NCBI RefSeq assembly: GCF_949628265.1
Contig: NC_088787.1
Coordinates: forward strand, 34,646,844-34,710,843
Source of the DNA: Cloeon dipterum
Taxonomy: Eukaryota; Arthropoda; Insecta; Ephemeroptera; Baetidae
Direction of reading: 5' to 3'
DNA: 64,000 bases
Part shown: piece after piece, positions 55,901 through 64,000 of the stretch
Layout of the letters: every line of letters starts with the position of its first letter
How positions within the stretch are numbered: position 1 is the stretch's first letter
Notes under the pieces: model-generated
What the model saw: only the letters and a program-made list of their open reading frames with translations
What the model was told of the DNA's origin: nothing
Database searches by the model: none
Position numbers and translations under genes: made by a program

Positions 55901-56422
55901 AATCATTGATTCAGTAATGTCTTCTGATGTTAAATCCACAGAGGTTTTCTGGAATTTTCTTCAGTTGATAGTTAAATGTTAAAATTTAACCCAGTAAACT
56001 TGCTTTGGGGGCACCGTTGGAAGTTGATGAAGTTGAACGGACAACTTTCCTTTTCTGTGCCTAATTTTAAAAATTCTCAACCTTAAAAGATGCTGAAAAT
56101 CTTACAAATGTGCTGTGGGTTTGCACAGTCCTTCTCGCAAAGGACAAGTTTGATCTCGGATTTGTACATGAATTCTTCCCGCAGCACTTGATTATATAGC
56201 TCTTTCTCCTATGCGCTTTAGGATGTTTTCGATTTACTGAAAATTATTTTTCTGAATACACGAATCGGGCTGAATGACTTGCATACCTCTGCGTCTTTTG
56301 GCACTTTCAATAGAAATCTAGAATCACAATAAATTATTTAGATTAAGGAATTTATTTTAAAATATTACCACCAAAACGACAAGCACCACTAGAAATATTG
56401 CAAATATTTTTCCTCCGACCAT
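49996..56422 (-). CDS. LEC1: secreted multidomain C-type lectin with an OBP-like domain
   Basis: Signal exon 56422-56369 (MVGGKIFAIFLVVLVVLV). An exon near 56,100-56,220 carries a basic CCGKNSCTNPRSN motif. 54,300-56,050 holds Thr/Pro-rich mucin-like exons. CTLD1 (about 53,300-53,860): MCGKLYLFGRSF, CCKLGMKPIGL, WCSSGSN, NWAPNEPNY, FENC; EPN is the mannose-type motif. A GPIIPRTCSSP exon follows. CTLD2 (about 52,150-52,700): ACCDVGLKLLSL, FWTSATDQGC, WAKGQPDL (QPD, galactose-type), MRYVCEV. OBP-like domain (about 51,222-52,094). CTLD3 (about 49,996-50,960): CCSHGMRLATIDT, YDCM, RLGKLDRPAWCYS. Extracellular. Sugar recognition is inferred; the calcium WND site is degenerate in CTLD1. Introns carry three short MITEs. 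Exon borders in the Thr/Pro part are uncertain. Confidence 0.82.
50461..50842. mobile_element. MITE (GGTCGAATTAGGTAAAG family), copy 1, in a LEC1 intron
   Basis: The arms are inverted complements: AGGGTCGAATTAGGTAAAGT near 50,506 and its complement near 50,765, with outer CTGAGC-containing arms, and an inner pair around GCGCATGCG. About 380 bp, no frame. Outer ends ACC(A/G)TCT are matched on both sides; the target duplication is not clear. Confidence 0.75.
51222..52094 (-). other. Odorant-binding-protein-like domain of LEC1
   Basis: Four exons give the insect OBP spacing: C1-x25-C2-x3-C3-x42-C4-x9-C5-x8-C6, within the classical ranges (C2-x3-C3 and C5-x8-C6 are invariant in the family). Key pieces: ECAAEFNMT, KCFLKCYGEATGL, LDYCTNAA, DPCDKCSSLLSC. 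One additional cysteine (HCF) precedes C2, and C5+3 is also Cys. OBPs bind small hydrophobic ligands; ligand here is unknown. Confidence 0.85.
52909..53290. mobile_element. MITE (GGTCGAATTAGGTAAAG family), copy 2, in a LEC1 intron
   Basis: Closely related to copy 1, with the same arm order: outer TTTCTGAGCACACCAATCGA, then the GAATTAG-ATAAAGTGGATAT arm, CCGACCAAAAAG, and an inner inverted GCGCATGCG part. About 380 bp. Open frames on both strands in it mirror each other and are not genes. Confidence 0.75.
53892..54235. mobile_element. Related MITE, copy 3, in a LEC1 intron
   Basis: Shares the AGGTCGAATTA terminal arm and its complement TAATTCGACC (near 54,212), but has a different centre, with a TCGAGACAGCAGCGCCACA arm near 54,045 and its complement near 54,100. 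About 340 bp; no frame. Confidence 0.6.
54930..55790 (-). repeat. Tandemly duplicated intron/Thr-Pro exon units in LEC1
   Basis: At least two full units of about 410 bp and a partial third share GCAGCTGGCTGCTGATAAAA (near 54,895, 55,300 and 55,690), TTTACCATTGGGGCATTAGT (55,012 and 55,426), and TTTCAACAACACTTCTTGAG (55,128 and 55,541). They expand the mucin-like linker. Frames inside differ by small indels, so not every unit need be used. Confidence 0.75.
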
Positions 56423-57197
56423 AATGATTGCGAATGCTTTACTGAAATGAGAGAGTGAATTGATTGATGGATGATTCATCTGCGCAACTCGTGGAACTGT
56501 TGCGTTTGAAATGATTTTATCGCAATATTCTGATTGCGCGATACATATACGTTTCCAATGGATTTTTCATAGAATTTGAAATTGTATGAATCGCATTCAT
56601 TTCAAATGACCAACACTGAGGTTTTCTGGACCCTGCTTGATAAGTTTTGTTGATGTAACTAATGAATTTCAGCATATTCTCTAGTTAGATTAAAGATTAA
56701 TCAGATCTGCTTTGCACGATATACAAATTAGAGACTGTATAAAATTTTTTGGGCATTCCACGCTCGCCGTTTTATATTTATCGTGCTAAATATTTTCCAC
56801 AATATTTTAGGTATTCCATGAACTTCGTTTATACGCAGGCATTTCAATTTCGGGTGAAACACGGGACAGCGACTAAAATTCAATCTTTATCAAGTTCAGA
56901 AAGTTGAATACCAACCCAAAATTCAAAACACGACAGATGTTGTACAATTTTTTGTGTGTGCTTGTGTGCTTTTTTTCCTTTTGGTCCTGATTGGGGATGA
57001 ACGTATTTTTTATTGGGATTTAAACATTCCTGTTCTGCGTCTAAAAATAGTAGCAAGGGAATTATGAAATTTCGGAATCAATATACGTAAAAAAACAAGT
57101 TTTATTTCAACCTCCAAACATTATTTTGCAACAATACCGTAAAAAAGTTATTAATCAATAGCAACAGCAATATTTCTCCGTACGTTTTATTTATTAA
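56423..57197. other. Intergenic DNA between LEC2 and LEC1
   Basis: AT-rich, 775 bp. It must hold the LEC1 promoter and the LEC2 3' end. No clear TATA box or repeat was seen; nothing else recognised. Confidence 0.4.
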
Positions 57198-60100
57198 TTA
57201 ATCAATTGGTTCGCAAATTACACTTTTAGTAGTTTCCACTGCTTGCATAGTGTACGGGGGAGTAAAACTCAATGCAATCGCGTAGTTGGTTTCCAAGGTG
57301 TCAGTCGACAACTTGTCCACCTCGACGGTAAGATTGAATTCAGCTTCTGAGAAGCACCATGCGGGCCGGTCCAGTTTTCCCAATCGCGTGGCTGCCACGG
57401 CAAACATCGTTCCAGCGCCAAAGGAGCCAGCTGAAAATAGAATTCAATTATCAACAAATCAAAATGGGTATTAAATATCACTTATGTTTTTCTGGACCAT
57501 GCAGTCGTACTCTGCTTGTGTGTCAATTGTGACTAGCCGCATACCAAAGTTACAGCAATATTCCAGATTTGAAACAAACGATCGCTGGAATTAGTGGGAG
57601 GAATCAGAAAATCTGCAATCACAGAACTAATGACATACCGATTCGTTCGATTGATATATGTAATATTTTCTATTGCACGCCTCTGACAGTTTAAATTTCT
57701 GTCCACCGACATTCATGGTCAAATTAACTTGAAACACAATTCGATAATTTCAACAAATCGTGAATTGATATATTTATCATACCATTTAAGACCGTCAATC
57801 TAAGTATTAGTTCTGCCTGCAATGAAAGGTTTTTCAAATTTGGTAAAAAGAAACAATTTCAAAGTATCGCTGACCATGCCAACGCACTCGAATTCCGGAC
57901 AAACGCCTTTCGTCAATGGAGACAAAATGAGCGGAGATTCCTTAAAATATTAAAATTAATAAAAATGGTAATAAATTGTTGCTTTCATACTGTTATTGAT
58001 AGCTCCATTAAATTTGCGAATCCGTCAAATAATAAGCTAGGCGAATTTTCTTGAGCGCAACTGAGAAGACTGCTGCTCTTGTCACAAGGATCCATTCCCT
58101 CTTAAATATGTACATGTTTGAAAACTGTTCCATTTTTAAATTATAGAATAATTATATTACTTGCTGCATTGCTGCAGTAGTCCATTGATGCAGACATGTC
58201 CAACAGCTGGATATCATTCTGAGTCAATCTTTGGAAAGCAGAAAATATCGTGTCTTCTGCCAAGTTTCCATTTTCAAACTAGAGAAAATACAAAACTCGA
58301 TATAAATTTTTAAACTATATAAAATCATAAATTATACCAATCCAATCTCTTCGCCGTAGCATTTTATGAAACATTTTTCCCTCAAGTTGGACGGAGTCGA
58401 GTTTAAAAGCAAACTTGCTTCAACTAGAGAGAAATTCGGATTTGATAATATTTTATTAATAATTGCAAGCACCACCCACTCGCAGTCAATCCGTATTCCT
58501 TCGCGCATTCACTTTCAACGGACTTGAAAAACGAGACTGTCGGAGTTCTTCCCTATTTTTAAATTTGCTTAATTCAAACTCCTGGTGAAAAGGGACAAGA
58601 GAAACCTCGCAAACGTATCTCATCCCAGTGCTGCACCTTTGGATGTGCAAAAGCCCTTCAGGGGACACCGCCAAGCAAGTTCCGTCCACGTTTGTCAGGT
58701 TGAGCTGTCTTGGTGCCCACCTGACCAAAAATTGAGAAAAAAAAATTAAAAATCAGATATAAAAACCTGGCATTATCGCGGAGCAGTTTGTTGGTCGAGC
58801 AGAAACCAAAGTTGTTTTTGCAACCTTGGTCGGTGGCAGATGTCCAGAATTGTCCAACAGAAATACTTGCGTCTGACCAAAATTTTATTTTATTTAAAAA
58901 AAAATCGATCATCTCATTTTGTCAAACTTTTAAAGGCGCTGATCAGAATTGAGTACATAGTGTCCTGGTGCAAACTGAGCAGTTTCAATCCCACATCGCA
59001 ACACGCAGCCAACGATTCTGTAAACTATATTTTCTCTAGATTATTAATATACAAGACGTTTCAACTCAATTTGCGACCTACAGTTCTTAAATCGGTTGAA
59101 TGACTGATCATGAATACGCGTGAATCGTTTTTGATCCAAATTCCATGCTTGTCCGCGTCTTAAAAATAAAACAAAATCGAACCTTTTGTAAAGAAAAGAT
59201 GATATATTGTCATTTACCAATCAAGTATCTGGTTGTATTGTCTGCCAGTATTTTAAATAAATCATCCTGTAGCCAAACTCAAAATTAAGGGACATTTTTT
59301 AATGAGGTCTTTTTCGATCAAACCTTCTTTTTGCAAGGAATAGCTGGGCAGCCAGGAGAGCTACAAGTTTGTGGAATAATCGGTCCCTGCGAAATGATTT
59401 GTAATTCAATAGAATGTAATAATTAGTAATTAATTGATAACCTGGCATGAAAATACGCTTAGTACGCCGCAGTTTGCGTCAGAAAGTCTCACGGCTTTCA
59501 GTGTTGGAGCCATTTCCAGCCGAATACAGTTTTCTGAGGCGTTTTTTCTGTAATTTGGCTCTCCCGCTGCCCAATTTCCGGTTATATTTCTTCCGCTACT
59601 GCACCAGAAATAGAAGGATTGAGCGTCTTGTGTACTCCTCAAACCAGACGTCCAGTAAAATCTGCTCATCTTTTTCTTGTAGGCTTTCAAAACGTTGCTT
59701 TTTTATTGTTTTTCACAAGTTTTTAAACTCTTACAATTATTATTAATCAAAGAATTGAGACATTCAACGTCGGTTGCGAGCTCCAAATCAATTGGCTTCA
59801 TTCCGAGTTTGCAGCATCTCTCCACATTTTGCTCCCAGTTTACCTTTATGATGGTTTCATTCTTTCACTATTTTTAAAATTATAAAAAAACTAACATAAC
59901 TTCTGCCAAAAACGAACAGCTTTCCACACATTTCCACCCAAAAACCGTAAGACGACAATTCTAAAAATTGGATTTTATTATTTATCATGACGAGATGGAA
60001 CGTTTTTCTTACCTTTAATTGACCCATCCAGGTTAAACAAGGTGGTCTATAATTTTTTTGTTCTAGTAGTTAAAAAAATTGAGTTAATCTGTTACGTCTT

Positions 60101-61526
60101 TGTTGCACGATGAGACACATGTAGGTAAAGGTAAAACCTTGTGTTACGGTGTTAAAATATTTAAATGAAGAAAATTTTAGAGCAGGAAGAAAATCTTATT
60201 ATACCATTGGGGCTTTGGTTGTTGAAGGTGGAGGTTTGGTGCCGGCCGCTTTCCAAGGAGAAAACGTTTTACTCACAGTTGTCCATAGTACCGTTGCTGC
60301 TTCTGTCGTTGTCTATGGAACAATTGCGATAGTTTTTATTGATTTTAAGTTTTTCTAGTAATTCTAAGTTGGAAAGGGAATCATTATAGAATGAAAGTCA
60401 TAAGATAACTACAGTTGAAGTGCTGGTCGTGACAGTAGTAGTGAAGGTGGTAGTAGAATTGGGTCGGGTAGTGGTGGTTTCAGTTTGCCGTGCTATTGTC
60501 GTCATTGTTTCACTTGTTCGTCTAGCCTGTGTGGGAAAAGTAAATAAGTAATGAAATCATTCTATAAATAATTTCAAATGATTTCTTCTGATTATAATAA
60601 AAAGTAAATTAAAATCCAGTTTGAAACCTCCATTGTTGTAGTCTGAGCAGTACTGATTGGGGTTGTTGACTGACTCATCGTTTCAACAATTATTGGAGTT
60701 GTCGACGTTCCATTTAATCCTTCTACCGGGACCTGGAACATTTGCGCAATAATTTCGAACATACAGCGCTGAATTTTGGAGCTACAAACAGTGTCGTTTG
60801 TTGTGGGAATCATGGAAAATGTTGTTGCAATCGCCGTATCCGTTTGGAAAGAGAAAGCAGACGTAGCAACAGATTTATCCTAAATAACGAATGAAACGAA
60901 AAATTCTTCATTTTGTTTGAAATTTTTGAAATCACTGATTGAGATGCTTCATAGTTAGTTGTTTCCAATTCTATCGCAGTGTGTCCAGACTTTGTAGACT
61001 CAGTGATGAAGTTTGATGGTGACTCCTTAGAAATGGTCTTTAAATCTCGATACAATTAATTTTATTGATAAATTTTAAAATAATTATACCTCAGTTATGA
61101 TGTTTTTCGGAGTGGGAGATGGCTTTGTCGTGGAGAAAGACTTACTCGTCTTTCATTAAATAATTATTTAATTTTGTCTTGATTAGGAAACTAAAACTTA
61201 CTCTCACGGAGGTGGTATTTGCAGTCCTTATTCTTGCAAGGGACAAGTTCGATTTCGGATTAGTGCAAGAATCTTTGCCACAGCATTTTATAATGTAGTT
61301 GTGTCTCCTGTTTTTGCTGCGTTCTCTGCGTTGCTCTTTGAGTTTCAATTATTTAGTTTTATTTGCTAAAAATTTGAATCCGTTATTTACTTCTATTCAA
61401 TTTGATGCCTTCAACGCATAGCTGAAAATAAAGATAAAAATGTAATATTATTTATCATAATTCAGTGTAAATTACCACCATGAACAGGAGAAACAGAACT
61501 ATCGCGGCTTTACTCCCAAAAATCAT
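57198..61526 (-). CDS. LEC2: secreted multidomain C-type lectin with an OBP-like domain
   Basis: Same plan as LEC1. Signal exon from 61,526 (MIFGSKAAIVLFLLFMV). An exon near 61,200-61,347 has CCGKDSCTNPKSNLS. Thr-rich exons lie near 60,180-61,060 (for example TPIIVETMSQSTTPI). CTLD1 (about 59,430-59,960): FWVEMCGKLFVFG, WCSSGRN, NWAAGEPNY (EPN), SENC. A GPIIPQTCSSPGCPAIP exon near 59,330-59,392. CTLD2 (about 58,590-59,170): ACCDVGLKLLSL, FWTSATDQGC; here the sugar motif is WAPRQLNL, so QPD is lost. OBP-like domain about 57,994-58,560. CTLD3: CCNFGMRLVTIDT, YDCM, RLGKLDRPAWCFS. Complete within the window; no frame lesion found in the exons I checked. Confidence 0.83.
57994..58560 (-). other. 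Odorant-binding-protein-like domain of LEC2
   Basis: Cysteine spacing C-x26-C-x3-C-x41-C-x9-C-x8-C, matching the insect OBP signature. Pieces: ECAKEYGLTAS, KCFIKCYGEEIGL, MDYCSNAA, DPCDKSSSLLSC. The extra cysteine seen after C5 in LEC1 and LEC3 is Ser here, so it is not part of the conserved six. Confidence 0.85.
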
Positions 61527-61789
61527 GACTGCCTCTGTTTTCGTGCTTCCAACAGCGACAACAACTGCTATACCATCCACAGTAGAGGAACCATAACTTC
61601 CTGCCAAAATTGTGACGTTGGTCCCATTCAGCGTGACGCAGTGGAAAATTTTTATCATGACCAAAATTCCTGTCCTAGAAATTTCACATACTCGAGTTTG
61701 GGCATACTCATTAATCGAGAATTGAGGTTAATTTTATATTCCGGTGCTCAGGAAGAATTTATCTGCATAGCAATTGAAAAAATATCGCG

Positions 61790-62095
61790 ATGCGCTAGTT
61801 GGGTACGCCCTTAGTGTTCGAAGCCGCCAACAGATGGCTCCACCGTAGACTTTCTTAAAATTTAATTTTAAGGCACTTTCCGCTACGATTTCAGACTCAA
61901 TCCTCTGCTGCTGTGCATTCTTCACTTAATAAGCTTTCTTTTGACGTGCTGAAAACCAAAATCGGTTCAGACAATCGTGAAAAACTGTGTTTTGTAACTT
62001 AAAATTATTTTTATAGCATACGGTGGCGCCATTTGTTGGCGGCTTCGAACACTAACAATAAGGGCTTCCTCAACTGCTGTATTGGGACTTTTTCA
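61790..62095. mobile_element. Short inverted-repeat element between LEC3 and LEC2
   Basis: TTAGTGTTCGAAGCCGCCAA (near 61,811) and its complement (near 62,037) form arms of about 50 bp that continue imperfectly outward. About 300 bp, AT-rich centre, no frame. Typical of a MITE; the target duplication is not resolved. Confidence 0.65.
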
Positions 62096-62175
62096 TTAAT
62101 TTTTAAAATTGTTTATTCATAATTAAAATGCAATTCGTTGTCACACATCATTGATTTTCTTTATTGTTATGATTT

Positions 62176-63690
62176 TTATATTAAAGATTCACACACCCCG
62201 TTAGTCACGGACTGCACTGCTTGCATGCGGTAAGGCGGGTCGAAACTAAAAGCAATCGCGTAGTTGCTTTCCAGGGTGTCATTCGACACTTTGTTCTGTG
62301 CGAGCGTGAAATCGAATTCGGCATCCGAGTAGCACCACGAGGGCCGATCCAGCTTGCCGAGGCGCGATGCAGCCACTGCGAACATTTTTCCAGTGCCCAA
62401 CAAGGAAGCTACAAAATAAAATAAGTCAGGATGATTGAAACAGATTAAAAAAAAAAATCTAACCGATTCCACTCTTGATCATGCAGTCGTATTTTTCCTT
62501 GGTGTCAATCGTGGCCAGTCGCATACCGTAGCCGCAACAATATTTCAAATTGAAATTCATAGATAGCTATTTAAAGGAAATAATTTAGTGATTCTTTCGG
62601 CAAAAAATATATACCTGTGAAGGTGTTGTATAAACAAAAAAATTGCGGTTGCACGCATGCGTCATTTGGCCTTTATATAAAGCAGTGAAGTTATGGATAC
62701 TGAAATCTATAGTAAAAATGGTGTAAATTATTGTGTTTGAAATTATTCGTATCAGAATCACTCGTCATGGTCGCTATCATAGTTTTTAATTCAGCCTGCA
62801 CAAATATTTGTGATGCTTTTTTACAATTAATTTATTTAATTTCAAAAAACCTTCTCAATGCATTCAAAATCAGGACAAACGCCTTTCTCAGGTGGAAGAA
62901 TGAGTGGCGTCTCCTGCATTAAGAATTATTCGAAATAGAAAAGTTACAAAATTAAACGAACTGTTATGGCTAATTCCATCGATTCCACAAATCCACTAAA
63001 AGAATCAGGGGAATTTTCCTGGCCACAAGCAAGAAGGCTGCTACATTTATCGCAAGGATCCATTCCCTCTTCAATTTTATTAGAGTTTATTAGCCAACGG
63101 TTTTTTATTTAAACCTTACTGGCTGCATTGGTGCAAAAGTCCATTGTGGATGCCATGTCAATTAATTTATCAGAGTCGTCCGACGATATTCTTTGAAATG
63201 AGGCGAATATTTTGTCTTCTGCCAGATTTCCATCGATAAACTAATTTTGTAGCTTTTTAAAATAATTATTTTTTTTAAATTTGATTGGAATAACCAATCC
63301 AGTTCCCTCGCCGTAGCATTTTAAAAAGCATTTCTCATTTAAATCGTTCGGCGTGGAGTTAAAAACGGTCTTTACTTGATCTGGAATTTATTAAAAACCA
63401 AAAATTAAAAAACCAAACATAACTTTTTAAACGCACTTCCTGTTAAATTATATTCCTTTGCGCATTCTCTTTCAACGGCATCCAATAATGAGCTAGTTTT
63501 TGCTCTCCCCTAATTAACACAAAATTTATAACTAATATTCAGTAAAGAAAATTCCAACGCACCTCGCAAGCATATCGCATTTTCGTGTTGCAATCTTCAT
63601 CGTACAAAAGTCCCTCTGAAGACACGACTAAACATGTTCCGTTTATTAATATCAGATCCGGCTGGCCTTTTGCCCATCTAAAAGAATTTT
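62176..63690 (-). CDS. LEC3: C-type lectin with an OBP-like domain (5' part beyond right edge)
   Basis: Third paralogue; only the C-terminal half is in the window. The CTLD2 end is at about 63,555-63,690 (WAKGQPDL, a QPD motif, then MRYACEV). OBP-like domain about 62,963-63,512. CTLD3 about 62,176-62,890: THACNRNFFVY, CCGYGMRLATIDT, YDCM, RLGKLDRPSWCYS, ending NGVCESLI. Very similar to LEC1 over this part, and all splice signals I checked are intact. Signal peptide, Thr-rich linker and CTLD1 should lie beyond 64,000 if it follows its neighbours. Confidence 0.83.
62963..63512 (-). other. Odorant-binding-protein-like domain of LEC3
   Basis: Spacing C-x25-C-x3-C-x42-C-x9-C-x8-C. Pieces: ECAKEYNLTG, KCFLKCYGEGTGL, MDFCTNAA, DPCDKCSSLLAC. 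Intron positions match LEC1 and LEC2, so the fusion predates their duplication. Confidence 0.85.
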
Positions 63691-64000
63691 AATTATAGCC
63701 GTATGGTGATCCACTATTGGCCCAGATTTATTTTTCCCGAATTACGATTAAGGAAATTGCAGCGGGGGCCAGATGTGCGTTAAAATTGGTTCGCACTGCG
63801 CAGATCCAAGATGGCGTCTGAATGTGGGAAACAAAAAGCTCTCTTTGGATTGCCGTACGAGTGTAAAGAGTTTAATTTTACGATCCAAAAGACACAATTA
63901 GTACAAATTATGTCACAATATTGACGAAAACTTGCTTCTTTTCGAGCATTTTCACGAGACAGTTTTTTCCCGCCATACTCCACTGGACGCCATATCTGCG
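63691..64000. other. LEC3 intron and right-edge sequence
   Basis: Contains CAGATCCAAGATGGCGTCTG near 63,801 and, at the very end, a partly complementary GGACGCCATATCTGCG, suggesting another inverted-repeat element of about 220 bp reaching or crossing the edge. No coding sequence recognised. Confidence 0.35.

Overview
This window is animal nuclear DNA, almost certainly from an insect. Genes are split by short GT-AG introns, intergenic DNA is AT-rich, there are many short inverted-repeat transposons, and three genes carry the six-cysteine odorant-binding-protein signature, a family known essentially from hexapods. I cannot name the species.

Layout. (1) From 1 to about 18.2 kb there are three tandem minus-strand copies of a secreted serine-protease gene (SP1, truncated at the left edge; SP2; SP3). 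Each encodes a degenerate, probably inactive protease-fold domain followed by a second chymotrypsin-fold domain; in SP2 and SP3 this second domain keeps His, Asp and Ser. Introns and upstream DNA were duplicated with the genes. A 612-bp hAT-type MITE sits in SP1 intron 1, and SP2 preserves the empty site. (2) From 18,755 to 49,016 there is one 30.3-kb Polinton/Maverick, with inverted terminal repeats and a perfect 6-bp target duplication (GAGGTT). It encodes protein-primed DNA polymerase B, integrase with chromodomain, packaging ATPase, cysteine protease, double-jelly-roll major capsid protein, penton-type minor capsid protein, and small basic or conserved proteins. Beyond this core it carries a three-BIR, RING-less IAP-like gene next to one TIR, a divergent zinc-motif gene, and a many-exon coiled-coil gene that may be spliced in frame onto polB. 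The element is decayed: two oppositely oriented copies (A, B) of a 1.8-kb DNA transposon with CCCGCACAG termini have landed in it; copy A was itself hit by a 1.3-kb miniature LTR retrotransposon; copy B interrupts the coiled-coil gene; about 4.7 kb of repeat-rich DNA splits polB; and integrase has a homopolymer frameshift. (3) From about 50 kb to the right edge there are three tandem minus-strand genes (LEC1, LEC2, LEC3, the last truncated) for secreted multidomain proteins. LEC1 and LEC2 read signal peptide, cysteine motif, Thr/Pro-rich linker, C-type lectin domain (CTLD) 1, CTLD2, odorant-binding-protein-like domain, CTLD3.

The most interesting observations are the lectin/OBP fusion repeated in three paralogues, the BIR protein carried by a Polinton, the likely coiled-coil/PolB fusion transcript, and the transposon-in-transposon stack whose boundaries are all proven by internal or paralogous empty sites. 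Exon borders were read by eye from GT/AG signals and paralogue comparison, so small shifts are possible.
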